Positions 16,100 through 21,485 of a stretch of 32,034 bases of DNA are shown here, piece after piece. Under the pieces are notes generated by a model that worked only from the letters and a program-made list of their open reading frames with translations, searched no databases and had not been told where the DNA came from. The position numbers and the translations under genes were made by a program. Source of the DNA: Mycobacterium sp. 852002-51057_SCH5723018 (GTDB lineage Bacteria > Actinomycetota > Actinomycetes > Mycobacteriales > Mycobacteriaceae); assembly GCF_001667035.1 (NCBI RefSeq), contig NZ_LZIR01000110.1:1-32034 (forward strand), in the 5' to 3' direction. The first letter of the stretch is position 1; each line of letters starts with the position of its first letter.

Positions 16100-16621
16100 A
16101 TGGGAGCACAGCGGGCGTCTGCGCAGGGCCCGTCCGCGGACATACCGGACGGCTTCGGCGTTGCGGTCGTGCGCGAAGAGGGACGATGGCGCTGCACTGC
16201 GATGTCCTCGAAGGCGCTGACGAGCCTCCAGGCAGCCGAGACCGAACTGCGTGAACTGCGCAGTGCTGGTGCTGTCTTCGGCCTTCTCGACATCGACGAC
16301 GAATTCTTCGTCATCGTGCGCCCGGCACCCGCCCGGACCCGGCTGTTGCTGTCGGACGCCACCGCGGCGCTGGACTACGACATCGCCGCCGAAGTGCTGG
16401 ACAGCCTGGACGCCGAAATCGGTCCCGAGGACCTCGAGAACGCCGAACCCTTCGACGAGGGCGATCTGGGGGTGCTGTCCGACATCGGGCTGCCCGAGGC
16501 GGTGCTGGGGGTCATCCTCGACGAGAGCGACCTGTACGCCGACGAGCAGTTGGGCCGCATCGCCCGGGAAATGGGCTTCGCCGACGAGCTGTCGGCGGTG
16601 ATCGACCGCCTCGGTCGGTGA
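16100..16621 (+). CDS. tRNA adenosine deaminase-associated protein (Rv3753c homologue)
   Basis: A 173-aa actinobacterial protein always found next to tadA (the TIGR03941-type family). It is acidic, with DGFGVAVVREEGRWRCTAMSSKALTSL near the start, GAVFGLLDIDDEFFVIVRPAP in the middle, and an acidic tail ending DELSAVIDRLGR. There is no signal peptide and no catalytic motif I can name. Partnership with the deaminase is inferred from conserved adjacency. Its stop (TGA 16619-16621) overlaps a GTG at 16618, and the first unit of a 57-bp tandem repeat begins inside its final codons. Confidence 0.88.
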   Translation: MGAQRASAQGPSADIPDGFGVAVVREEGRWRCTAMSSKALTSLQAAETELRELRSAGAVFGLLDIDDEFFVIVRPAPARTRLLLSDATAALDYDIAAEVLDSLDAEIGPEDLENAEPFDEGDLGVLSDIGLPEAVLGVILDESDLYADEQLGRIAREMGFADELSAVIDRLGR

Positions 16622-16739
16622 CCGCAAGCGCGGCGGAGCCGGGCGCAGCGGGTCGCCGCCATCAGCCTCGGTCGGTGATCGCAAGTGCGGCGGAGCCGGG
16701 CGCAGCGGGTCGCCGCCATCAGCCCCGGTCGGTGATCGC
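16609..16739 (+). repeat. MIRU-like 57-bp tandem repeats at the Rv3753c/tadA junction
   Basis: Two full 57-bp units (16609-16665 and 16666-16722) and a 17-bp third start (16723-16739) differ at only a few positions. Each unit begins CC(T/C)CGGTCGGTGA. Because 57 is a multiple of three, GTG codons at 16618, 16675 and 16732 share the tadA frame and no stop is introduced. Size, position between two co-transcribed genes and the overlapping TGA/GTG ends fit the mycobacterial interspersed repetitive units described in senX3-regX3. Copy number could vary between strains. Confidence 0.85.
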
Positions 16740-17190
16740 TGACGAAGAGCTGATCCGTACCGCGCTGTCGGTCGCTGCGACGGCCGGTCCGCGCGACGTG
16801 CCGATCGGCGCGGTGGTGATCGGCGCCGACGGAACGGAGCTGGCCCGGGCGGTGAACGCCCGTGAGGCACTCGGCGATCCGACCGCACACGCCGAAATCC
16901 TGGCCATGCGCGCGGCGGCCGGCGTGCTCGGCGACGGGTGGCGGCTGGAGGGGACCACTCTGGCCGTGACCGTGGAACCGTGCACCATGTGCGCCGGCGC
17001 GCTGGTGCTGGCTCGGGTCGCGCGGCTGGTGTTCGGGGCATGGGAGCCGAAGACGGGGGCGGTCGGGTCGCTGTGGGACGTGGTCCGCGACCGGCGGCTC
17101 AACCATCGCCCCGAAGTGCGCGGCGGCGTGCTCGCGCAGGAGTGCGCCGCGCCCCTGGAGGCGTTTTTCGCCCGCCAGCGATTGGCGTGA
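16732..17190 (+). CDS. tadA: tRNA-specific adenosine deaminase TadA (A34 to inosine)
   Basis: A 152-aa zinc deaminase that converts wobble adenosine 34 to inosine in tRNA-Arg(ACG). The zinc and proton-shuttle motif HAEILAM is at residues 53-59 and the PCTMCAGA motif (Cys84, Cys87) at 83-90. The C-terminal RRLNHRPEVRGGVL segment is typical of TadA. The start GTG 16732 (VIADEELIRTAL) gives the 152-aa length I remember for Rv3752c. Starts at GTG 16675 or 16618 would add 19 or 38 residues encoded by the tandem repeats (ASAAEPGAAGRRHQPRSVI) and are possible as extended forms. The last codons form one arm of a 17-bp direct repeat. Confidence 0.94.
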   Translation: MIADEELIRTALSVAATAGPRDVPIGAVVIGADGTELARAVNAREALGDPTAHAEILAMRAAAGVLGDGWRLEGTTLAVTVEPCTMCAGALVLARVARLVFGAWEPKTGAVGSLWDVVRDRRLNHRPEVRGGVLAQECAAPLEAFFARQRLA

Positions 17191-17283
17191 GTTGCCCCCG
17201 GGCGTCGAGATGGCCGTGAGGGCTGTGATCGTCCGCGCAAGCACAACCATGGCGGCAATCTCGATGCGCCCGCCAGCGATTGG
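17169..17283 (+). repeat. 17-bp direct repeats around a short inverted-repeat element
   Basis: CGCCCGCCAGCGATTGG occurs at 17169-17185 (the end of tadA) and at 17267-17283. The 81 bp between them contain 12-bp arms in inverted orientation matching at 11 of 12: TCGAGATGGCCG (17205-17216) and CGGCAATCTCGA (17253-17264). The layout could be a small insertion with a long target duplication, or a local duplication of the gene end. The hairpin may act as a terminator for tadA, and the second repeat supplies sequence of the tRNA promoter region. Confidence 0.75.
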
Positions 17284-17310
17284 GGTGACCGGCCGGGCGT
17301 TCGGTAAGCT
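17280..17310 (+). promoter_or_regulatory. Possible promoter of the tRNA-Ser gene
   Basis: TTGGGG (17280-17285) and TAAGCT (17305-17310) are separated by 19 bp and could be -35 and -10 boxes. Transcription would start at about 17317, at the mature tRNA 5' end (17318). The -35 lies in the second copy of the 17-bp direct repeat. Confidence 0.35.
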
Positions 17311-17317
17311 GCCTGGC

Positions 17318-17407
17318 GGTGGCGTGTCCGAGCGGCCTAAGGAGCACGCCTCGAAAGCGTGTGACGGCTAACACCGTCCGAGGGTTCAAATCCCTCCGCC
17401 ACCGCCA
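17318..17407 (+). tRNA. tRNA-Ser (anticodon CGA)
   Basis: A 90-nt type II tRNA including an encoded CCA end (17405-17407). The acceptor stem pairs GGTGGCG (17318-17324) with CGCCACC, followed by discriminator G at 17404. The anticodon stem CACGC/GCGTG encloses CTCGAAA, with anticodon CGA at 17352-17354 reading UCG codons. A long variable arm (ACGG ... CCGT) marks it as serine, and the T arm is GAGGG-TTCAAAT-CCCTC. It is intact, and its 3' 27 bp are repeated at 21424-21450, so it is the attachment gene of an integrated element. A tRNA-Ser gene sits at the same place in M. tuberculosis, next to the integrase fragment Rv3751. Confidence 0.97.
17381..17407 (+). repeat. attL core: 27-bp direct repeat at the tRNA 3' end
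   Basis: The last 27 bp of the tRNA (T arm, 3' acceptor strand and CCA) are identical to 21424-21450. The match stops exactly at 17381 and 17407 on comparison with flanking bases. It is the expected crossover core of a tyrosine recombinase that uses a tRNA 3' end. Confidence 0.93.
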
Positions 17408-17423
17408 TAGCCCTGGGCCCTGC

Positions 17424-17606
17424 CTAGCAGGTAAAAGGGTATTTCCCTGTTTGCTGGCTGGTGTCGTGCCCACCCGTTGCCCACGTTTTGCCCACACCCG
17501 CGACTGAATATGAGTTATGCAGGGTGACCGCAATTGCGTCCAGATCGGTGTCGAACAGGTCGGCGTACGTGTCCAAAGTGACCTTCGCGCTCTTATGGCC
17601 CAGCAT
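17424..17606 (-). pseudogene. Tyrosine recombinase (phage integrase), C-terminal remnant
   Basis: About 60 residues remain: MLGHKSAKVTLDTYADLF, then DTDLDAIAVTLHNSYSV and a tail ending at TAG 17424. The LGH histidine and the probable nucleophilic Tyr in LDTYADLF are present. Upstream of MLGH the reading turns into low-complexity sequence (GDRDDGGG), so the N-terminal arm-binding domain and the catalytic Arg, Lys and His-x-x-Arg residues are gone. It cannot be active alone. Position and orientation next to tRNA-Ser match Rv3751, annotated as an integrase fragment in M. tuberculosis, which suggests an old shared insertion at this site. Three phased TGCCCAC motifs lie within its last codons. Confidence 0.85.
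17467..17495 (+). promoter_or_regulatory. Three 11-bp-phased TGCCCAC motifs, putative integrase arm sites (left)
   Basis: TGCCCAC occurs at 17467-17473, 17478-17484 and 17489-17495, exactly 11 bp apart. The same motif at the same spacing recurs near the right end (21324-21341). About one helical turn between copies, at 60-88 bp from the att core, is what arm-type integrase sites look like. They also lie in the integrase codons, so part of the repetition could be coding. Confidence 0.55.
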
Positions 17607-17651
17607 CCCGCCGCCATCGTCACGATCACCATCAGCTGACCGGAGGCCACA

Positions 17652-17861
17652 ATGACCATGACCACGAAGCGCGCACGGCGCGCACCAGCCAACGACGGCA
17701 CCACCGTCACCGTCACCGGGCCGCACCTCGTATTCCACGACGGCGAGCAACGCGCCGGCACCCTGACCGGCGTCCCCGCCGACACCGCCGAGCACTGGCA
17801 GCGCGACGGCTGGGTCACCATCATCGAGGACAAACCGAAGGCTCCGGCCAAGGCCGAATAG
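17652..17861 (+). CDS. Small phage-like protein, function unknown
   Basis: A 69-aa protein starting at ATG 17652 with CCGGAGG upstream as a ribosome site. It has a basic Thr/Arg-rich start, then GPHLVFHDGEQRAGTLTGVPADTAEHWQRDGWVTI, then a Lys/Ala/Pro tail. The central block (short strand, charged turn, VPADTAEHW helix, GWVT strand) resembles small proteins in the structural operons of actinobacteriophages, but I cannot name a family. Its start lies 45 bp beyond the broken 5' edge of the integrase remnant on the other strand, so a deletion probably joined the two. Confidence 0.65.
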   Translation: MTMTTKRARRAPANDGTTVTVTGPHLVFHDGEQRAGTLTGVPADTAEHWQRDGWVTIIEDKPKAPAKAE

Positions 17862-17957
17862 GACCGGCGGCGGCGGGGCGTCAAACCCGCCTGCGATCGG
17901 GCAAGGTACGGCCACGACGGTTGAGTTCTGCTCCTTTCCCGCCCGCCCCCACACCGG

Positions 17958-17969
17958 CCCCCCCCCCCC
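17958..17969 (+). repeat. 12-bp poly-C tract in a C-rich noncoding stretch
   Basis: Twelve consecutive C residues sit between the 69-aa gene and the next gene, inside a strongly C-biased strand (about 17925-18010). No gene is seen in 17862-18066. The tract could vary in length by slippage, or its length could be an assembly error. Confidence 0.85.
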
Positions 17970-18066
17970 GCCACACCGCAGACCCCCACCCACGCACACA
18001 CCGCAAACGACAGGGGAGCGGCCTCTACAACCCCTTTTGGCCCCGCTTTCATGTGACAATCGCCTA

Positions 18067-18384
18067 ATGGTGGGGGAACAACAAGATCCTGATTCTGAGC
18101 GAGTCCGGCTCGAATACGCGCGCATCGCGCTCGGCATGCTCAACAGTCATGTCATCGAAGGCGGCCCCAAATCGACGGCGATAGATCAGTGGAAGGGATT
18201 GATCTACGAGGAGGCCGATAAAGTTGGCGACGATAAGGCAGTAGCGGTGGCGTCCACCAAAGTTGCAACCGGCATGACTTACGTCGCGTGGGAATTGCTG
18301 GCCATGCGCGAGTCCGAAACCGGCCGCAAGGTCACCGAAACGCTCGAGCATCTTGGCCGCGTGTTCAACCCGCCGGGTAAGTAA
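18067..18384 (+). CDS. Hypothetical protein of the element
   Basis: A 105-aa soluble, mostly helical protein, not recognised. It starts at ATG 18067 (MVGEQQDPDSERVRLEYARIAL); GTG 18070 is equally possible, and an in-frame TTG lies at 18037. No ribosome site is convincing. The body reads GMLNSHVIEGGPKSTAIDQWKG, then KAVAVASTKVATGMTYVAWELLAM and a C-terminal ETLEHLGRVFNPPGK. No signal, membrane segment or cysteine-rich motif is present. Codon use looks genuine. It may be a phage accessory gene. Confidence 0.55.
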   Translation: MVGEQQDPDSERVRLEYARIALGMLNSHVIEGGPKSTAIDQWKGLIYEEADKVGDDKAVAVASTKVATGMTYVAWELLAMRESETGRKVTETLEHLGRVFNPPGK

Positions 18385-18520
18385 CCCAAACTCTGCCTTG
18401 GCGTGGAGGCACCAGCGCATTGTTCACGATCGAAACCGCCGCGAAGGCGTCGGAGGTGACCGTCAACGGACGCACCTACCAACGACGCGCACTCGACCAA
18501 TCCCGAGTAGGTGTTGACCA

Positions 18521-18875
18521 ATGCCCCGACCCCGCCGCCAATGCCCCGGCGACAACGGCCGCTGCACCAACCTCATCACCAGCGGGCAGAAGTACTGCGA
18601 CGACCACCAGCCGGAACCATGGCGAGGGCCACGCACCGCATCATCAACCATCACCAGGACCCGCGCATGGCAACGCTTCGACGCATGATCCTGCAACGCG
18701 ACCGCTACCAATGCCAGATCCGCACCGAAGGGATCTGCACTGGCCCGCCAGCGTGGTCGACAAGATCATCCCGGCCGCGCGCCGACCAGACCTCGTCATG
18801 AACCCGACCAACTGCCGCGCCGCCCGCCCACCATGCAACAACCACAAAGCACGCACCGCCGACAGGACAGCATGA
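18521..18875 (+). pseudogene. HNH endonuclease, phage type, broken by two frameshifts
   Basis: Three frames must be joined to read it. From ATG 18521 it reads MPRPRRQCPGDNGRCTN with a CxxC-like N-terminal zinc pair and YCDDHQPEPW, and stops at TGA 18686-18688. The next frame continues as LRRMILQRDRYQCQIR and TEGICTGPPA to about 18755. The last frame reads ASVVDKIIPAARRPDL, then NPTNCRAARPPCNNHKART, to TGA 18875. In intact relatives the DKII position is DHII, so the first catalytic His is also lost. Such HNH genes normally sit beside terminase genes of phages, which are missing here. An open stretch from TTG 18420 leads into this region in the third frame (MFTIETAAKASEVTVNGRTY) and may be the start of another lost gene. 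Confidence 0.7.
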
Positions 18876-19613
18876 TCATTTGCCGACGGCCCGAGAATGG
18901 GGAGGGCGTGGCCTGGTGCCCAGCCGCCGTCTGCCGATAAGGCACTGGAAATTTCTGCCTGTACGCTTCCCCACACTTCGCGGGATGCGCGGTGAACGCT
19001 GAAACGCCTGTGCTGCAACGCTTTAATGTGTACGGGATCGTCTGCACCGCAACATGATTCGGACGCAAAGCCGTTCCGCAGCGCCGACCGCGCAAAAGCC
19101 CAGACCCGTAGCCGGGCCGAGCGCCAGTACCGTGTCGGTGTCCGCCTGGCTCCCGGGAAGGGTTCCTGGCCCGGGGGCAGTGGCCGATTCTTATCGGCGA
19201 TGGGTGTTGTCGGTACCGGAGCCTGGCCGGCCACGGGCGGTGGTGCTCGGATGCGTGCTGCATGAAGTCGTATAGGGCACAAAATGAAGTCGTATAGGGC
19301 ACAAAACCGTGGCTCTAGGCGTTGCTAAAAGTAGTGCGACTCTGAGTGTAGACAAACCAGGAGTGCCTGTGAGCACCCAAGCGCACCGCTTCAGTCGTTA
19401 GCTCTTCGTGATAACGAACAGGCGTGTCTCGGCGATTTGAAGGGTACGTCCAAGCAACTTGTGAGATGGTTTGCCTGTAGTGGTGATGTGACCGATGGGG
19501 CATATGTGTCGAATGTGTCCAAAGTGAACCAACCTGGTTGGGACATCCCGCGCTGGGGTACCCGGCAGGGCGCATATTGTGGGGACCTACACTGCACAAC
19601 TAGGGGGTAAACG
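18876..19613. other. 738-bp stretch without a convincing gene
   Basis: Between the HNH pseudogene and the 58-aa gene, open frames on both strands lack ribosome sites and family-like sequence. The only clear structure is the 22-bp tandem repeat at 19262-19305. From about 19310 the base composition becomes less GC-rich, as in the cassette that follows. A TACACT at 19588-19593 could be the -10 for the 58-aa gene, with no matching -35. Confidence 0.6.
19262..19305 (+). repeat. Two perfect tandem copies of a 22-bp unit
   Basis: A 22-bp unit beginning ATGAAGTCGTATAGG and ending GGCACAAA occurs at 19262-19283 and, unchanged, at 19284-19305. It lies about 310 bp upstream of the cassette and near the shift to lower GC. 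It could be a protein-binding iteron, a recombination scar or slippage. No third copy was noticed. Confidence 0.9.
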
Positions 19614-19790
19614 ATGGGAGAAAGCTTGTCCATGCGCGCCGCTCAGCGGAAGCAGAAGAAAGCGGTTCAGGACGACGCACTGCATCGCCGCCTGAAGAAG
19701 TACGGCAACCGTGGCTTCGTGAAGGTGAAGTCGGCCGAGGGGGCCTCAGTGTCAAGCAAGGCTGCAAAGAACTTGGCACCCGCTGGCTAG
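19614..19790 (+). CDS. 58-aa highly basic protein, first gene of the unknown cassette
   Basis: This gene is too short for routine calling but looks real. ATG 19614 follows AGGGGG at good spacing, and the frame closes at TAG 19788-19790. The product is MGESLSMRAAQRKQKKAVQ, then DDALHRRLKKYGNRGFVKVK, then SAEGASVSSKAAKNLAPAG, with many Lys and Arg residues. It has no cysteines, no membrane segment and no helix-turn-helix I can identify. ATG 19632 (MRAAQRKQKK) is a possible internal start. It ends 32 bp before the 477-aa membrane protein on the same strand, suggesting co-transcription. Nucleic-acid or acidic-lipid binding would fit its charge, but this is a guess. Confidence 0.6.
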   Translation: MGESLSMRAAQRKQKKAVQDDALHRRLKKYGNRGFVKVKSAEGASVSSKAAKNLAPAG

Positions 19791-19822
19791 TCCGTAACGC
19801 CCGGGGGCACGCGAGGACGTAA

Positions 19823-21256
19823 ATGGGGGGAATGGATTTACCGGCTGCGCAACCGGTCTGGCCGGCGTGTGAGCCCGTCGGAAAGTACTTTCTGGATCTG
19901 ATTTCCGACCCACTGTGGGTCCGCCGTCGCGTTGAGACAGTCGAGCTGACCAGTACAGTTCGATTCGAACGGCGCGTGTCCCTCGATATCGATGTCATTG
20001 ACCTTGTTGCTCGGGCAGAAGCTAGTGGTATTCATGCCCCTAGCAAACTCTTCCTCCCGCTTACTCTGTTCGAGAAACGGCTGCTTATCGACTTCGACGT
20101 CGTTGATAGCACTGGCAAGACATTGTCGCTCGTGACGAGTGATGAGGATTCACACGCAGCACTGGCAGTTATCCTTGCGACCGCCGACTCGCTCGGCGTT
20201 GACCCCTCGGGGTTTAGCGCCGGCATGGTCGCCAAGCTTTACGACATCGTGAGGAACTCGCCCGACCCCGTGGACGCCGCCATAATCGCTAATGCCTCGA
20301 GCGTCGAGCAGAGGCAGTACGTCTCTGGTTGGAACCTGCGCAATGCCAGTCGCGCGGAGGAAATTGCTTGGAGGGCTGTCTTTGCCCAGCCTAATTTTGC
20401 GGGGCGGGTTGCCGAGTTCACCACTCACTACATGCCCATTGTGTCTATTCCGGCTGAACCTTCGCCGCAAGTAATCAAGTACCGCACGGTGGAGAGCGAG
20501 CTGATCACGGACACCAGTGGGTGGACGTGGGGTGAACGCATCGGCTGGGACCGGGTTTACTTTGCTGTGGCAACGCCCAGCATCGGTAGAGCGCGCCGGG
20601 AGCACGTTCGAATCGATGCGCCGCGGGGCGTCTTTGCGGTAAGTGCAGACGTGCGGACGGTAACCGGCGAAGCAGAGCAAGGGCCGCTAACCCCGCAAAC
20701 TTCGGGCGACACTTTCCTTGGGAGAGTGACCCCGGAGCGAGCTCTTGTCTACACCCAGGGACGGACGGAATCAGGTGGGCATGAAGTAGTGGTGGGATTT
20801 CGCCCCGCCGTGACCGGATTCAGGACACCTGCGGTATTGGGGGCGCTATTCAGTGCGCTAATCCTGCTGGCTGGTGCGGCGGGCCAGTGGGTACGGGGCT
20901 TCCTGGGGACAATTGCAGAGCACAGTGCTGAACCCGCCGTCGCGCTGCTCATCGTGATTCCGTCATTGCTGGCGGCGTATCTCGTGAGAGAGGAAGAGCA
21001 TGAGATCCGCTCGAAACTTCTCGCGATACCGCGCTACTTTGTTGGTGGGACGTCGGTCCTCACGTTGATCGCAGCAATCGCCATGATCGCGCAGTTTTCT
21101 GGACATACGCTTGCGTACGTCTGGGTTGTCTGCGGTGGACTATGCTTCCTGACCCTGTGCTTTCTCGCGGTAGTGTGTTGGCGGATCGCCCGCAGCCATC
21201 AAGCAGTTGTGGAGCGGAGCTATCTCCAATTCAGCAAGAGTATTGAAGAGTGGTAG
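19823..21256 (+). CDS. 477-aa membrane protein of unknown function, main cargo of the element
   Basis: ATG 19823 has GAGGA five bases upstream. Residues 1 to about 330 are predicted soluble, with strand-rich and helical parts, among them RRRVETVELTSTVRFERRVSLDIDV, LFEKRLLIDFDVVDSTGKTLSLVTSDEDSHAALAVI and YFAVATPSIGRARREHVRIDAP. Four hydrophobic segments follow at about 335-356, 370-388, 408-428 and 431-453, then a short cytoplasmic tail. There is no N-terminal signal peptide, so the large domain is probably cytoplasmic. I recall similarly built unnamed proteins in actinobacteria (an N-terminal domain with a loading-sheet look and four C-terminal helices), but not a function. Codon use is less GC-rich than in neighbours. 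Together with the 58-aa gene it is the only intact cargo of the island. Confidence 0.85.
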   Translation: MGGMDLPAAQPVWPACEPVGKYFLDLISDPLWVRRRVETVELTSTVRFERRVSLDIDVIDLVARAEASGIHAPSKLFLPLTLFEKRLLIDFDVVDSTGKTLSLVTSDEDSHAALAVILATADSLGVDPSGFSAGMVAKLYDIVRNSPDPVDAAIIANASSVEQRQYVSGWNLRNASRAEEIAWRAVFAQPNFAGRVAEFTTHYMPIVSIPAEPSPQVIKYRTVESELITDTSGWTWGERIGWDRVYFAVATPSIGRARREHVRIDAPRGVFAVSADVRTVTGEAEQGPLTPQTSGDTFLGRVTPERALVYTQGRTESGGHEVVVGFRPAVTGFRTPAVLGALFSALILLAGAAGQWVRGFLGTIAEHSAEPAVALLIVIPSLLAAYLVREEEHEIRSKLLAIPRYFVGGTSVLTLIAAIAMIAQFSGHTLAYVWVVCGGLCFLTLCFLAVVCWRIARSHQAVVERSYLQFSKSIEEW

Positions 21257-21323
21257 CGCCCTCGGTCTGCCAGTGCAGGGAAGATGGCCGAGGTTCTCAT
21301 GGCCGAGGCGGCCGCCCACTCTA

Positions 21324-21341
21324 TGCCCACAATCTGCCCAC
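21324..21341 (+). promoter_or_regulatory. Two 11-bp-phased TGCCCAC motifs, putative integrase arm sites (right)
   Basis: TGCCCAC at 21324-21330 and 21335-21341 repeats the motif and the 11-bp spacing of the three copies at the left end. They lie 83-100 bp before the right att core in noncoding sequence, so coding constraint cannot explain them. Confidence 0.6.
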
Positions 21342-21359
21342 AGTTACACATAACTGTGG
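21338..21359. terminator. Perfect 9-bp inverted repeat after the cassette
   Basis: CCACAGTTA-CACA-TAACTGTGG forms a perfect 9-bp stem with a 4-nt loop, 80 bp after the 477-aa stop. It lacks a T tract. It could be a mycobacterial-type terminator, or part of the recombination site, since its left arm overlaps a TGCCCAC motif. Confidence 0.45.
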
Positions 21360-21423
21360 TGAAGCACATTGAGGTGTTTTCGCACTTCAGCAGGGTCTCG
21401 GCAGTTCCTGCGGGTTGCTGAAT

Positions 21424-21450
21424 AGGGTTCAAATCCCTCCGCCACCGCCA
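21424..21450 (+). repeat. attR core: 27-bp copy of the tRNA-Ser 3' end
   Basis: Identical to 17381-17407. Only the 3' part of the tRNA is present here, so this is the displaced end and the functional tRNA lies at the left junction. Chromosomal sequence resumes after 21450. Confidence 0.93.
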
Positions 21451-21485
21451 AGGTTTTTAACCGTCAGCGCAGCTCACGGGCGCTT

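Larger units (their letters stand above)
17408..21450 (+). mobile_element. Decayed 4.04-kb integrative element in tRNA-Ser(CGA)
   Basis: The element is bounded by the perfect 27-bp att repeats (17381-17407, 21424-21450). It carries a C-terminal integrase remnant at the tRNA end, facing the tRNA as phage integrases usually do. It also has TGCCCAC arm-like sites near both ends, small phage-like genes, an HNH pseudogene and an unknown two-gene cassette. The right-hand part (19.3-21.4 kb) is visibly less GC-rich than the flanking genes. No full integrase, structural or replication genes remain, so it is a non-autonomous relic or satellite rather than a prophage. Whether a helper integrase could still excise it is open. 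Confidence 0.88.

Noticed and set aside
17099..18052. Long minus-strand open frame across tRNA-Ser and the integrase remnant
   Set aside because: It runs antisense through tadA and the tRNA and shows no family sequence; the integrase residues lie in a different frame.
18644..19302. Two minus-strand frames over the region between the HNH remnant and the 22-bp repeat
   Set aside because: They have no ribosome site and low-complexity sequence; one begins in the tandem repeat and so shows a duplicated peptide, an artefact of the repeat.
19262..19305. CRISPR-like repeat
   Set aside because: Only two copies, directly adjacent with no spacer, and no cas gene in the window.
19437..19610. Possible 57-codon plus-strand frame from TTG 19437 to TAA 19608-19610
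   Set aside because: There is no ribosome site or family-like sequence, and the stop lies in the ribosome-binding region of the 58-aa gene. I prefer to treat it as leader DNA.
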